Origin: Lepidostoma basale
Taxonomy: Eukaryota; Arthropoda; Insecta; Trichoptera; Lepidostomatidae
Reading direction: 5' to 3'
NCBI GenBank assembly: GCA_022606425.2
Contig: JAHDVF020001468.1
Location: 310,001-374,000, forward strand
DNA: 64,000 nt
Part shown: positions 11,095-21,867 of the stretch, one piece after another
Layout: every line of letters starts with the position of its first letter
Numbering within the stretch: position 1 is the stretch's first letter
Translations under genes and position numbers: made by a program
The notes under the pieces: generated by a model
Databases searched by the model: none
Told to the model about the DNA's origin: nothing
What the model saw: only the letters and a program-made list of their open reading frames with translations

Positions 11095-11380
11095 ATGAAA
11101 TGGTAAACAATGGTCACTGACATTCTCCACCGTGTAGCGACTCAAAAATGGCAATGGGCATGTCACGTAGCCAGAAGGTAGGACGAAAATGGGCAAGAAT
11201 ACTGGTGACTTGGACCATGGACGGCAAAGAGAAGAGCGACCACATCTACGGTGGAAGGATGACATTAACCGACACGTCGCCGTACCATAGATACAGTCTA
11301 CACAAGACAGAGTAGCGGAAAAGGCGATGGAAGAGGCCTTTATCCAGGAGTGAACGAGAATAAACTAAAGAAGAAGAAAA
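11095..11380 (+). mobile_element. LINE family H 3' end, decayed
   Basis: It reads VTDILHRVATQKWQW then HVARR with stops, a WTAKR segment, and a GAAGAAGAAG end. Equivalent tails are at 15.0 (-), 18.7 (+) and 40.0 kb (+). The copy is 5'-truncated and inactive. Confidence 0.65.
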
Positions 11381-11534
11381 ATGTTTTAGTCTTTGGGATA
11401 AAAAGTTTGTGGTATTTTTTTAGATTTTATAAAATTTCAATTTCTTTTTTAAATTGATTGACTGATCAAAGGGTATAAATAAAATGCATGGTAGGAAAAA
11501 GCATTTTATTTTAATAGATTCTCAATCATGTTAA

Positions 11535-11998
11535 TGTACTATTAATTTATCCCACTGCATTGCTCTTGAGCATGCTGGGGACCAATAGTTTACAGATAAG
11601 GAAGGATGGGTGCACACTTACTCATTTGTTCAGACTTATCAGGGGATTCTTTGAGAATTCCGTCATCTTTCTGTCATTTCGTCGACAGCGTCCGCACAGT
11701 CTGTTTTATCTCCCAGCATGCAGAACCAACATGCTTCTGGTGATGCCAGTTGGGAGAGCAATAAAATTGTTGAACATGATCGCTTCGGAGTCTTTCATAT
11801 TCGTGAAAGTACGTTCAGAAGACAAATACTCTTGAATTTGGAGAGTAGTATGTATTTAATGTCGAACCATCTCTCATGCGTTCCTGGTATTATACAAGTG
11901 TATTTTTTTATCTATTACCTGTTCACAATAGATGGCTTAAACTATAATTATTGTTTGTATTATCTTTTGAGAAAATAAACTAATTTGATTTGATTTCA
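11535..11998 (+). mobile_element. LINE family B 3' end
   Basis: It encodes a broken version of the family B C-terminal tail (MLGTNSLQIRKDGCTLTHLF, then LFYLPACRTNMLL and VGRAI), then a 3' UTR ending TTTGATTTGATTT. This resembles the region after the RT domain in jockey/CR1-like elements. Other copies: 8.8, 30.3 (-), 56.7 kb. Confidence 0.7.
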
Positions 11999-12879
11999 TG
12001 AGCAAATTTTACATCTATACGTAACTGCAGTGTAAAAATTCAAAGCGTTTCGACATGAATCAAGACGAAATTATAAGCGATGCAGGCCTTAAAGAAATCA
12101 TGTGATCCGCCTGTCTAGAAGTGGGAGAAGACATCAAGTGAAGTATTTACATATTTCTGAGTAATAGTAATTTCCATCAGGTAACAACATACAATCAAAA
12201 ACTACAATATCCTGCCACACCGCCTGCTAAACTGCTGACCGAAACGTCCATCCTATCGGTAGGTAGCAACTTGCATAGTTATTCATTAATTGGCTTATTG
12301 AATCGAGGCACTGCACTTTTTTAGTGCCTGAAATTCTCTCAGCATGATTGACGGCAGAAATGCGCGCTCGGGTTGAATTAGGGTGTGCCAATTTACAGAA
12401 ACCGAATGCAAGAAAAGGCTCCCGGTATTTGTGAGAAGATAATGGAAAGACAAAGGCCCCAACAGGACCTGTCCACAACCCGCAGTACCCGCGTACTGTG
12501 AGACAAAGGATTGAAAGGATATCTCCGTTACCAGAATCAATACGTTGATTAATACGGGTTTTTCAATACTTTTAATACTTACTTCTATATTCGATTATCG
12601 TTCTTTACCTTCATAATATTGAAATCAACAAATTTCGTGTTTTGTTTGGGTTTTTGGTGTCCAAAGGTCTGGTATCTATGTTCTTGGCTACAATTTAAAC
12701 CATTTATATATTTAATATTGGTGAAAATGTCGGTTTTCTAGATCTTTTTTTATTTTACCATAATAAATTTATAATCTAGATATATTATATATGGATTATA
12801 TATTTTAAATAAACATGGTTTCACATTATACCTAAATTATGTCCTAAAAGACGAACCATACCACTCCCATATTTTATAT
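11999..12879. other. No recognised feature
   Basis: There is moderately GC-rich sequence at 12225-12530 with overlapping short open frames on the minus strand, but no recognisable domain. The rest is AT-rich. Confidence 0.4.
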
Positions 12880-13179
12880 CATATGAAAGGGTCACTAAGA
12901 TGGACATATGGAACAAATGGATGAGGGAAGAATGGTTAAAAAGATATATACAAGTAGTGTGAATGGAAAAAGAAGTCGGGGAAGGCCAAGGTAAACATGG
13001 CATGACCAAATTAATCAATAACTGAAAGTTCGAAGTAGGAACAATCGACGAGCGTGTATGTCACTATGTGAGAATGTAGAAGAGGCGCGAGAATTATGTC
13101 AGGATTGAACAATATGGCGATCCATCCTCTCTGCCTACCCATCCGGAGAAACGGCGTGATAGTTAGTTAGTTAGTTAGT
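12880..13179 (+). mobile_element. LINE family A 3' end, decayed
   Basis: It shows the tail KGSLRWTYGTNG-like segment, GRPR and NQ blocks interrupted by stops, SILSAYPSGETA, and a (TTAG)n tail at 13161-13179. It is a 5'-truncated pseudogene. Confidence 0.75.
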
Positions 13180-13224
13180 AGCTCACTCAATAACTAATGA
13201 TAAATACAAAGAAAAATATCTGCA

Positions 13225-13445
13225 GATGATAAATTTATTGTTTCTTGCGCAATGGTGTAAAACTCCATATTAAATAGTTAAAATGATGTTTTCTAGAAGT
13301 TTTATTTTATTTTCCGTGAATTACAAGTTTCGCCTGTCTAAGGCATTATCAATTTCAACAGTTGATCGTGCCTCAGACAGGCGAAACATGTCACTCCCAT
13401 AAAATATAATAACATTTCCAGAAAACAGACCTGTGAATTAATCAG
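13225..13445. repeat. FB2 foldback element
   Basis: The arms TTCTAGAAGTTTTATTTTAT (about 13292) and its inverted counterpart (about 13405-13435) flank facing motifs. In each arm TTGATNN, one T, a GCCT/AGGC stem and GAAAC occur. The outer end (AAATTTATTGTTTCTTG, AAAACTCCATATTAAATA) is shared with copies at 14.5, 17.4, 20.3, 39.2, 39.4 and 40.4 kb. Confidence 0.75.
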
Positions 13446-13750
13446 TAAACGATATAATTTTAGGGTTTCGGGCAGAGAACGGAAGTATTCTTGGTGACAG
13501 GTTTTCGTCGCCCGAAAAAATATCGTCCCCTTTCTTTCGGGGCGGAAGGGGAGGAGGGGTACCGAAATAATATTCGGCAACGAAAGTGCGGAGTGAGGGG
13601 GGGCGCCTGGGAACAGAGCTGGCCACAATTGAATGCCCGTTTCTCGGAAATGGGCGATCAATTAAATGCAAAAAGAGCTGGCGGCGTCCATCACAGGTCC
13701 TCCGCCATCTTGGATTAGGGAAGCGGCGATGGTTAGTGTTGTACTAGTAA
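13446..13750. other. GC-rich island of unknown nature
   Basis: About 300 bp of GC-rich sequence with G and C runs (GAGGGGGGGCGCCTGGG) directly abuts the foldback. Frames on both strands are open for 60-100 codons, but none shows a known domain. It could be part of an unrecognised element or of a promoter. Confidence 0.3.
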
Positions 13751-13861
13751 AGTAGCTACCCTCTTAATTTAGTACTCTCAAATTTGGAACTTTGTTCGTG
13801 TAGCTTTAATTAAGTACTTTGTCTTCATAAAAACAATATTAATACATTAACTTTTTAAATA

Positions 13862-13970
13862 AAATACTGTTATAGAATATCACAATTCGATGTTATTTCT
13901 TTTGAAATTGTCGCGACAGCTGTTTCACTAACCGATTTTAGCATCGTCAGTTGTAACAATCAATTAAAAA
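13862..13970 (-). repeat. FB1 copy with hammerhead-like motif
   Basis: On the minus strand at 13909-13950: CTGACGA, one T, stem GCTAAA/GTTAGT around ATCG, then GAAACAGCTGTCGCGAC. The outer segments ATTGT and ACAAT could pair as a distal stem. Confidence 0.7.
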
Positions 13971-14060
13971 TACAAACAGAAAGACTTAATTATATAGGAT
14001 ACAAATATCAATAGGAGGGTAAGAAACTACACACAATATTGTAAACAATTACAATAAATA

Positions 14061-14073
14061 AATACGAATGAAA
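14061..14073. repeat. Target-site duplication, left copy
   Basis: AATACGAATGAAA, identical to 14348-14360. Confidence 0.85.
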
Positions 14074-14347
14074 CAAGTCGCTAGACGCAAATGGCAGTGG
14101 ATCGGTCACACTCTGAGATGGAACTGCATCGCTCAGGGTGCACTAGACTGGTGGCCTATGGGGCGGAAAGAGAAAGCGAGGAAGACCTAGAGCCACCTGG
14201 AGAAGAACCCTGCAGGACGAAGTTAAGGCAGCAGGCCTCACTTGGGATGATGTTAGGCATCAGGCATGCGATAGAGTCGGGTGGAGAAGGTTCCTTGAGG
14301 CCTTTTGCACCACAGAGGTTTGACAGGACAAAAAGAAGAAGAAGAAG
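14074..14347 (+). mobile_element. LINE family C insertion with 13-bp target-site duplication
   Basis: This is a 274-bp 5'-truncated family C end (RRKWQWIGHTLRWNC, then the WRRTLQDEVKAAGLTWDDV region across frame changes) with an AAAAGAAGAAGAAG tail. It is bounded by exact AATACGAATGAAA copies at 14061-14073 and 14348-14360. The duplicated sequence belongs to the FB2 element that follows, so the LINE jumped into FB2. Confidence 0.85.
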
Positions 14348-14582
14348 AATACGAATGAAAACGTCAGTTTTCTAGAAGTTTTATTATATTTTATGGGAAT
14401 GACATGTTTCGCCCTTGTAAAGCATTATCAAATTTAACATTTGATAATGCCCAAGAAGGGCTAAACATGTCATTCCCATAAAATATAGTAAAACTTCTAG
14501 CAAACCTACGTTTTCATTCGTATTCGTATTAATTATTTAATATAGAGTTTTACATCATTGTTCAAGAAACAATAAATAATTA
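14348..14582. repeat. FB2 foldback element (hit by LINE C)
   Basis: The hairpin arms TTCTAGAAGTTTTATTATAT (about 14371) and inverse (about 14475-14500) meet at TTGATAA boxes. The plus motif has stem GCCC/GGGC then TAAACATGTC; the minus motif has GAAACATGTC. It ends with TTCAAGAAACAATAAAT. Confidence 0.75.
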
Positions 14583-14929
14583 TGATAAAGATGGCAAAAA
14601 ACAGTAAAATAGGTAACAACAGAAATTCAATGGCGATGAGTCGAACAAAATCTGTTGTGCATACCGCATAGCAGAACAAATGTCATGGCGCAGCATACAA
14701 TGACCCGGGGTATGGTGCTCTTGTATGAGGTGTCAGTCGATGTGGACATTCTCCAAGTGACCTATGCGTCCTTTAAGGATCATATAGGTACATACTACAA
14801 TTGCTGATATATGTATTTTATTTTAACATGCATGTCTGTGTTATTTTTGTAAACGTAAAATGTATACAGTAATTGGGTTTTAAAGACCTGTCGTATACAA
14901 TAAAAAATTAGGAGAAATAAACAGGGAAG
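14583..14929. other. No gene recognised; SINE1 tail-like segment at 14855-14907
   Basis: A moderately GC-rich stretch at 14630-14780 has no recognisable protein. The segment TGTATACAGTAATTGGGTTT matches the 3' end of the SINE1 copy at 50.9-51.1 kb. Confidence 0.4.
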
Positions 14930-15020
14930 CATGAATAGAAAAGGGCTCAACAAACGTTATTGAAACAGCTGTCGAGACAATTGAAAAAGAAATAAAATCA
15001 ATTTGTAATATTCTATAACA
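14930..15020 (+). repeat. FB1 fragment
   Basis: It contains TTGAAACAGCTGTCGAGACA and the flanking AT-rich unit end. The first box and stem are missing. Confidence 0.55.
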
Positions 15021-15038
15021 TTGTTTTAATTAAAATAT

Positions 15039-15225
15039 TCTTCTTCTTCTTCTTACTCAGACTATTCCCGTCCACTCCTGGACAAAGGCCTCCTCCATTT
15101 GCTTCCATGTAATTCTGTCCTGTGCAGTTTGCATCTAGGTTATTCCGACGTGTCTGTTTAGATCATCCTTCCACCGTAGTTGCGGTCGCCCTGCACTTTG
15201 TTCAAGCCTGTTCACAACCAGATTT
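15039..15225 (-). mobile_element. LINE family H 3' tail
   Basis: The minus strand reads the family H end (GGAGGCCTTTGTCCAGGAGT, GGACGGGAATAGTCTGAGTA) and a (GAA)n tail at 15040-15055. It is a 5'-truncated remnant. Confidence 0.65.
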
Positions 15226-15365
15226 CTTCTTCATAATAAAAAGCAATTTTTGCTTTTGTTAAAGATTGTAAAACAAATTCTTTTATCATTGATTTAAATA
15301 TTTTGATTTAGTCTATATAAAAAATTACGTCTACTTTAAGTTCATTTATTTGCTATTGACGATTT

Positions 15366-16200
15366 TAAAAGATTTACGCGGAAGATGCCGTTCTCGTTGC
15401 GGATAGTGCGGACGAATTACAAGTCTTGGTGTCGAGAATGTATGAGGAATACAAGTTAAATGATTTAATGATGAATGTCGGAAAGTCAAAGGTGATGGTT
15501 TTTGAAAGGGAAGAGCAAATGACAGCTTATAACATAAGTGTGAACGAAGAGAATTTGGAGCAGATGAGTGAATTTGTGTATTTAGGTAGCATGTTCACAG
15601 CGGATGGCCGAACGGATAGTTACGTCGAAAGAAGGGTTGGTGCGGGTAACAAAGTGAATGGAGTTTTAAAAATAGTTATTGGAAACAAGAGTTTATCAAT
15701 GAAAGCGAAAACGGCCGTTCACAATGGAGTTCTGGTGCCAACTGGCAGAAGAAGGATGAGAGCAGAATAAATTCGGTAGAGATGGGGTCCCTCAGACGTA
15801 TGTGTATTAGAACGATATACGACAGAATCTCAAATGCTGATATAAAAAAGGAATGTAGAGCGGAATAAGGTATTATAAACAATATTATGAAAGGATCGCT
15901 GCGTTGGTTCGGACATATGGAGCGCATGGATGGAGAAATAATGGTTAAGAAAGTATACATTAATGATGTAAATGGAGTACGTACTCGAGGCAGACCGAGA
16001 AAAACATGGCATGACATAATTAATCAAATTTTAAAGTTTGGTCATGTTAGAAGTCGGAAGAATCGACGTACGTGTATGACTCGCTGTATGAATGTCGAGG
16101 AACCTAGAGAGGTGTGCCAGGATAGAGTAGTGTGGTTGTCCATTCTCTCTGCCTACCCCTACGGGGAAACGGCGTGATGATTTGTTGTTGTTGTTGTTTA
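15366..16200 (+). pseudogene. LINE family A copy with end of RT domain and (TTG)n tail
   Basis: This is a broken C-terminal part of a non-LTR retrotransposon pol gene. It begins at the RT catalytic loop, here IYAEDAVLVADS, so the usual YADD is YAED. Next come ELQVLVSRMYEEYKLNDLMM, EEQMTAYNISVNEENL, FVYLGSMFTADGR, then after a frame break KKDESRINSVEMGSL-like sequence, GSLRWFGHMERMDGEIMVKK, TRGRPRKTWHDIINQI and SILSAYPYGETA. Unlike most family A copies it ends in TTG repeats (16180-16198). It is dead: frameshifted, truncated and with an altered catalytic loop. Confidence 0.8.
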
Positions 16201-16212
16201 AAACAATTGAAT

Positions 16213-16692
16213 GATCTTAACTAACTACCTAACTAACCATCACACCGTCTCCTCGAAGGGGTAGGCAGAAAGAATGGACTGCCGCACTTTTCTTTCCACA
16301 CATTTTTTTCTCGCATCCTCGTCAATCAATCGTGTCATGCACGCGCGTCGATTTCTCTGACTCCTCACGTGGCCGACATCCAATGTCTGATTTATTTGAT
16401 CGTGCCACGTTTTCCTCGGTCTTCCTCTATTTCTGGTTCCATTTACATCGTTAACTTATATGTTTTTTACCATTCTTTCTTCATTTATTCTTTCCATATG
16501 TCCAAACCATCTTAATTATCCTTTCATTATTTTATCATTCGCATCGCATTCACTTCTTATATTTTCATTCGACACTCTATCATACACAGAGTATCACACA
16601 TTCGTCTAAGAGATTTAATTTCTACTGCATTTATTCTACTTTCATCTTTCTTTTGCCAGTTCCGTGCTTCGCTTCCATACATTATGAATTGA
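16213..16692 (-). mobile_element. LINE family A 3' end
   Basis: It has a (GTTA)n-type tail at 16219-16238, then the usual A ending in broken minus-strand frames (KKDESRINAVEIKSLRRMC at the 5' side). It abuts the previous copy nearly end to end, in opposite orientation. Confidence 0.75.
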
Positions 16693-17230
16693 ATGATCTT
16701 TTTAGTAATAATTAGTGTATTTAAACAGACAAGTGCAATCATTAACGAAACAAAATTAGAATCTCCTACAAGAGTTTGCATTTTAAACCTTCAAGTGGAC
16801 ATCGATTCTTCGGAAGAATATCGTTATGTAGTTTCAGCTTAAATTACACACCAATAAAACGTTTAATTTCGGTAACTAAATCGCTTCTTCAAGTACCGAA
16901 GTACATTGAGTGCTGTGGAGGAAATCACTTTGTAATTTGCACACCGGATTGATTCAAAGTCATAAATCTTATAGGCCAGGCCTGTAATTTCATGTGGAAT
17001 GCTGTCTCGAAGCTCTAAAGCAAGAAGAAGGATCATATCAAGAAGGTTGAATAATTTTTGTGTAAAGAGCTTTAAAACGAAAAAGTGAAGCACCTATTTA
17101 TAACGCTATGATTTTACAATTCAGTTTATTTTTACAACTTTATTTATGTATTTACTACTCATCTGTGTCGGTACTCATTTATTTTATCTGGCCGATTTCT
17201 TAAGTAAAGAAAAAAAATAATCGTTACTTT
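16693..17230. other. AT-rich sequence, nothing recognised
   Basis: Short open frames on the minus strand at 16860-17090 lack recognisable features. Confidence 0.4.
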
Positions 17231-17232
17231 AT

Positions 17233-17475
17233 TAATATGTATGAAAAAACGATAGTTTTCAAGGAGTTTTATTATAATATTTATGTATGACATGTTTCGC
17301 CCTTCTAAGGCACTATTAATTGTTGATAATGATCACATTTGATAATGCCTTAGAAAGGCGAAACATGTCCTATATAACCATTTTAATAAAACTCCTTGAA
17401 AACTCTAGTTTTTTCATATATAATAATAATTTAATATGGATCTCTACACCAATGTTCAAGAAACAATAAATAAAT
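17233..17475. repeat. FB2 foldback element, best hammerhead-like stem of the family
   Basis: The arms TTTTCAAGGAGTTTTATTAT and inverse flank the motif at 17339-17369 (+): TTGATAA, one T, perfect stem GCCTT/AAGGC around AGA, then GAAACATGTC. The element ends with TTCAAGAAACAATAAAT. Confidence 0.8.
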
Positions 17476-17540
17476 CGTTACTTTTTATAAGCAGTCGTCA
17501 GATATTCAAATGTTTTAAAAATAGTATCTATATATTAAAT

Positions 17541-18010
17541 AAATATGGTAAATGAAGCATGGAACTGGCGAAAAGAGGATGAAAGTAAAATAAATGCAGT
17601 AGAAATGAGATCTCTTAGACGAATGTGTGGATACTCTGTGTATGATAGAGTGTCGAATGAATATATAAGAATGTAATGCGTTGCGAATGATGGTGTTATG
17701 AACAAAATAATGAAAAGGTGGTTTGGACACATGGAAAGAACGAATGAAGAAAGAATGGTAAAACAGTATATATTAACGATGTAAATGGAACAAGAAACAG
17801 AGGAAGACCGAAAGAAACGTGGCACCATCAAGTAAATCAAACATTGAATGTCGGCCATGCAAGGAGTCGGAGAAATCGACGCGCGTGCATGACACGATAT
17901 ATGAATGTTGAAAAGCGAGAAAAATATATCAGGAAAGAAAACCATGGCTGTCCATTCTTTCTGCCTACCCCTTCGGAGAGCAGCGTGATGATTAGTTAGA
18001 TAGTTAGTTT
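17541..18010 (+). mobile_element. LINE family A 3' end
   Basis: It contains EAWNWRKEDESKINAVEMRS, LRRMCGYSVYDRVSNEYI, broken NKIMKRWFGHMERTNEE and RGRPKETWHHQVNQ segments, and a TTAGTTAGATAGTTAG tail. There are several frameshifts and no RT core. Confidence 0.75.
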
Positions 18011-18317
18011 TTTAATAATAAATGTAGTAAAAAATTTAAAACCTTTTAATGGGGTTAAGTAAAATAAAACAAACTTATAAAATAGGACATAACATATCAG
18101 ATATTTTGAAGCTATTTTACATGTACTCTTATAATAAAATAATCATTTCCTTAAATGTGTAGGTAAAATAGGTTGACGAAAATAAAAATTATTTTTGAAT
18201 CCCTTAAATATTACATAAAAATTTTAATTTATTTATTATATTTAATATAAGAAGAAAAAGTATGTACCCATAAGCTCGATATTTTCGAGTTAAATTACTA
18301 GTTATTTTTAATTTTAT
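18011..18317. other. AT-rich sequence, nothing recognised
   Basis: No coding or repeat signal was seen. Confidence 0.45.
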
Positions 18318-18665
18318 GTTTACTAATTGTAAATGGACAATGTAACAGTTTCAAGACCATAAGTACCAACTGGCAGAACGCAGGCTTCATAGACTTTTCG
18401 TTTCAGGTTGATCGGTATTTTCCGGTTTTTAAGGATGTATCTCAGGTTTCCGAAAGCTCCCCAGCTTAGTCCAATTCTTCTTTTTAGCTCTGCGGCTTGG
18501 TTATCTCGGCCCAATCGAATATTGTGTCCCAGGTATATAAATATATTCTTGGACATTCTCAATTCTGTTGCCGTCCACGTTGATTTCAAGCCTTTCCGTG
18601 CCAATCACCTTGGTCTTTGCCAGGTTCATATTCAAAACTACATATTTGGATACATCGTTTAGTTC
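18318..18665 (-). mobile_element. LINE family H RT-proximal segment, inverted relative to its tail
   Basis: The minus strand encodes IFIYLGHNIRLGRDNQAAEL, KRRIGLSWGAFGNLRYILKN and YEACVLPVGTYGLET, the region just after the RT catalytic core in RTE-type pol proteins. The matching 3' tail lies immediately downstream on the opposite strand (18676-18822), as expected from a twin-primed insertion. Confidence 0.7.
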
Positions 18666-18675
18666 TTTCAGCAAC

Positions 18676-18822
18676 TACGGTGGAAGGATGATCTAAACAG
18701 ACACGTCGGAATAACCTGGATGCAGTCTGCACAGGACAGAATGACATGGAAGCAAATGGAGGAGGCCTTTATCCAGGAGTGGACTGGAATAGGCCGAGGA
18801 AGAAGAAGAAGAAGAAGAATTG
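18676..18822 (+). mobile_element. LINE family H 3' tail, second half of an inverted insertion
   Basis: It shows ACTACGGTGGAAGGATGATC, TGCAGTCTGCACAGGACAGA, GGAGGAGGCCTTTATCCAGG and a (GAA)n tail at 18801-18821. Confidence 0.7.
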
Positions 18823-20224
18823 TAAATTTATGGTATAATACAGCCATTGCTAAAAGTTATAAAATCAAACAATCATCTAAAATATGTTTAATTTCAGACT
18901 TTCAATACACATTTTAACAAATTTCAATTGATTTAACTGCAGATTTATATAAGCACTAGTGGATCCGACAGACGTAGTCCTGCTCGAATGTTGTCTTGCC
19001 TGCTTAGCTGGTTCAGCAAACATTTTTTCCATATTCGAATTTTTGAGAGACTATACACTTAATGACATTTGATACTTTACTGTCACCTATCGGGTCCAAT
19101 TGTGTATCTAAACCATCCAGCGACACACTCAAACACAGACAAAAATGACAAAAAAATCGGTCCAGCCATTTAGAAGGAGTTCAACTAGATTCGCCCTTAT
19201 AGAAGAAATATATTCATGTAAAGATATGCAGCTCTGATCAATTTAGATATTAATTTTGCTGCAATTTAACCAATTTTAAAGCCTTTGTCTCAAAATTATT
19301 AAATACTCTAGCCTATAATAGCCTTCCTCCACGAGTCACATTAACTTCTGTATATAACTGATGAGCAAATATGTCACTTACTGTGTAACCTAGGGAGTCA
19401 TTATGTAAAACAAATAATTGAATTACATATTCAAAAAATTATTTGTTTAATAAATAAGTGTTTGAATAAATAATCATCATTAGCTCGACAGCCCTGGATA
19501 GGCCTTGGCTGAATCTAATAGCTTCTCTATTATTATCCCTCTGCTGGTTTAGTTTTTCTTCAATTTGCTATCTGAAATGTAAAAATTTCAGAGCTAACAG
19601 AGTCCATGGATCTCATTTTATGTTTTCCTAGTCATTCTCGTTTTTGCTCGTAGTCCATTCTTATTAAGACGCATCTCAAGCGCCGATGGAACAGATAATA
19701 AATATAAGAGCATAAAAATAACGATAAAATCTAAAACATCTGAACCACTCGATTATGTCAAAATGTCAGTGAAATTCTTTTATAAAACGATTTTGATTAC
19801 ATTTACTTCAGTCAATATATTTGGGGATGTTAAATAGATATTTTGTCTTGCAGCAAAAAATGTAACACTTTGCTACAAACGAATCCCTTGGATTGAAGTT
19901 GTGAAGAAGAAAGATAATAATAATAATAATTGGGCTAATTTGTTTAGCGCCGTTTTTCGTGAATAGCTCACCTCAAGGGCGCTTAGAGCTCGATTAGTAA
20001 CAAAAATATGCCTATAACCACCGCCGTATTCCATTTAATCAATTCTGAAAGTTTGAGCTCGATCTGCTGGCCAATTATCGAGTAAATGATATTCACACAA
20101 AGACAACATTGAGTTTTATTTATATGTAAAGAAAAGATAATACTAATATTGTAGATTATACTAATATTGTAATGTGTTTACATTTAGTGTAAAATGTTTC
20201 TAAAACTTCATTTTAATTAATTAA
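18823..20224. other. No gene; possible decayed transposon ends
   Basis: The block TCGGTCCAGCCATTTAGAAG near 19160 resembles the 3' ends of some RTE elements. A segment at 19480-19720 (CGACAGCCCTGGATAGGCCT) resembles a LINE tail on the minus strand. Neither is complete enough to name. A simple (TAA)n run is near 19915. Confidence 0.35.
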
Positions 20225-20227
20225 TAC

Positions 20228-20390
20228 GAAAAAAAACGTCTGCTTTTTAATAGGTTTATTTTAGTTTGTAAGAATTATAATATGTATTGCCTCGCTAAGG
20301 CAATATCAAATGTAGATATTCTAGAAAACAGGCGTTTTCATTCCTTTTCATTATTTAATGTGGATTTTTACATCATTATTCAATAATTTT
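20228..20390. repeat. FB2 foldback copy, decayed
   Basis: It has the FB2 order: AAAACGTCTGCTTTTTAATA, GCCTCGCTAAGGC at its centre, and TTTAATGTGGATTTTTACATC at the outer end. Confidence 0.6.
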
Positions 20391-20401
20391 TTTATCAATT
20401 G

Positions 20402-20785
20402 GCAACAACAACAACAACAAACCATCACGCCGTTTCCCCGCAGGGGTAGGCAGAGAGAATGGACCGCCACACTACTCTATCCTGGCACACCTCTCTAGCT
20501 TCCTCCACATTCATACATCGAGTCATACACGCACGTCGATTCTTCTGGCTTCTGACATGACCAACTTTTAATATTTGATTAATTTGGTCATGCCATGTTT
20601 TCCTCGGTCTACCTCGACTCCTTACTCCATTTACATTGTTAACGTATACTTTTTTAACCATTCTTTCTTCACCCATGCGCTCCATATTTCCGAACCAACG
20701 CAGCGAACCTTTCATAATTTTGTTCATAATACCTTCTTTCGCTCTACATTCCTTCCTGATATCAGCAATTGGCAATGACAATAAA
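20402..20785 (-). mobile_element. LINE family A 3' end with (TTG)n tail
   Basis: The minus strand is open for 120 or so codons: ADIRKECRAKEGIMNKIMKG, SLRWFGNMERMGEERMVKKV, RSRGRPRKTWHDQINQILKV, ending SILSAYPCGETA. The tail is (TTG)n (CAACAA on + at 20403-20421), as at 16.2 kb, which marks a subfamily. It is the cleanest A tail in the window, but truncated. Confidence 0.8.
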
Positions 20786-21865
20786 TCATATGACAATACT
20801 CATTATTTCTCTTATGAAAACATAATATAAAATTCAATCATAAATATTTATCAGAAAAAATAAGTGTAGGCAGTCATTTATATATGAGACAAGCAAACGC
20901 CATACAATGGTCCGTAAACCGGAATAACTGCAAATAATATAATTTTATTTCTACTTATCCAGAAATAACGATTAAAACTGCAATCTCACTGGATGCCGGG
21001 CATAAATGACGTCATAAATGTTGTACTCAATCTGTAATGTTTGCATCGGATCAAGGTCCCGTGAGCATTATCCTCGTAATTGTTTGAGAGGATTACGGTC
21101 ATTCCTTCCCAATGGTCAATAAACCAATTAAATAGAGATAAAAATGTTAACTTGTCTTTGGTTTATATAAAAACCATAAACAACCGGTGATGTCAAATCG
21201 ATTTGGTTAATGCTTTAAAACTGGAGGTAAGTACTTTTTTTTTGCTATGCATTTTTATCTCGGTTGAACCGTCTCACTGAGGTACCAAAGTCAATTCTAG
21301 CGGGAAATTGGGTATTTATTCACTATTTTTAATTCCAATTATTTCTTACATAATATCTTAAAACATAAATGGAGCATCATAAACCAAGTCAATTAACCAC
21401 ATGGCAATGGTGTTAACGCGATGCGAGGTTCCCAAAGTTGATAAGTAACGCACCAAACATTTCTCATTGTTTTAGTAGCGTTTGCATTCCCAAGTTGATG
21501 ACACATTTTTAGCAAAGTGTTAGCATTATTGCTTGGTTTTACATTATGAATATTTTGATTGAAGGTATGTTCTTAATAATTCACTTTATTATATTATTTT
21601 GCTTTTTTATTTCATGTGTTTGAGGGGAAATAACTAAACAATGAATTATCGGATGATAAAAGTTTATCATTTAAGTTTGTGAAGGCCTACAAAAAAATCC
21701 CCGAGACACCCGATCAATTTTATTATTTTATTTTGTGTAGTGATATATATGTTATAAAATCCATAAGAAATTAGCTGCCGGAAATTGCCTATTTAGAATG
21801 TATGTTACTTTTTATTTCAGATGGCTCAATTTCTCGAAGAATCTTGTTTGACATTTCCCTTCTTC
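20786..21865. other. No recognised feature
   Basis: Mixed composition with no coding domain. A direct repeat of ACTAATATTGTA lies just upstream near 20145-20170. Near 21415-21535 the sequence is less AT-rich but has no protein-like frame. Confidence 0.4.
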
Positions 21866-21867
21866 TC

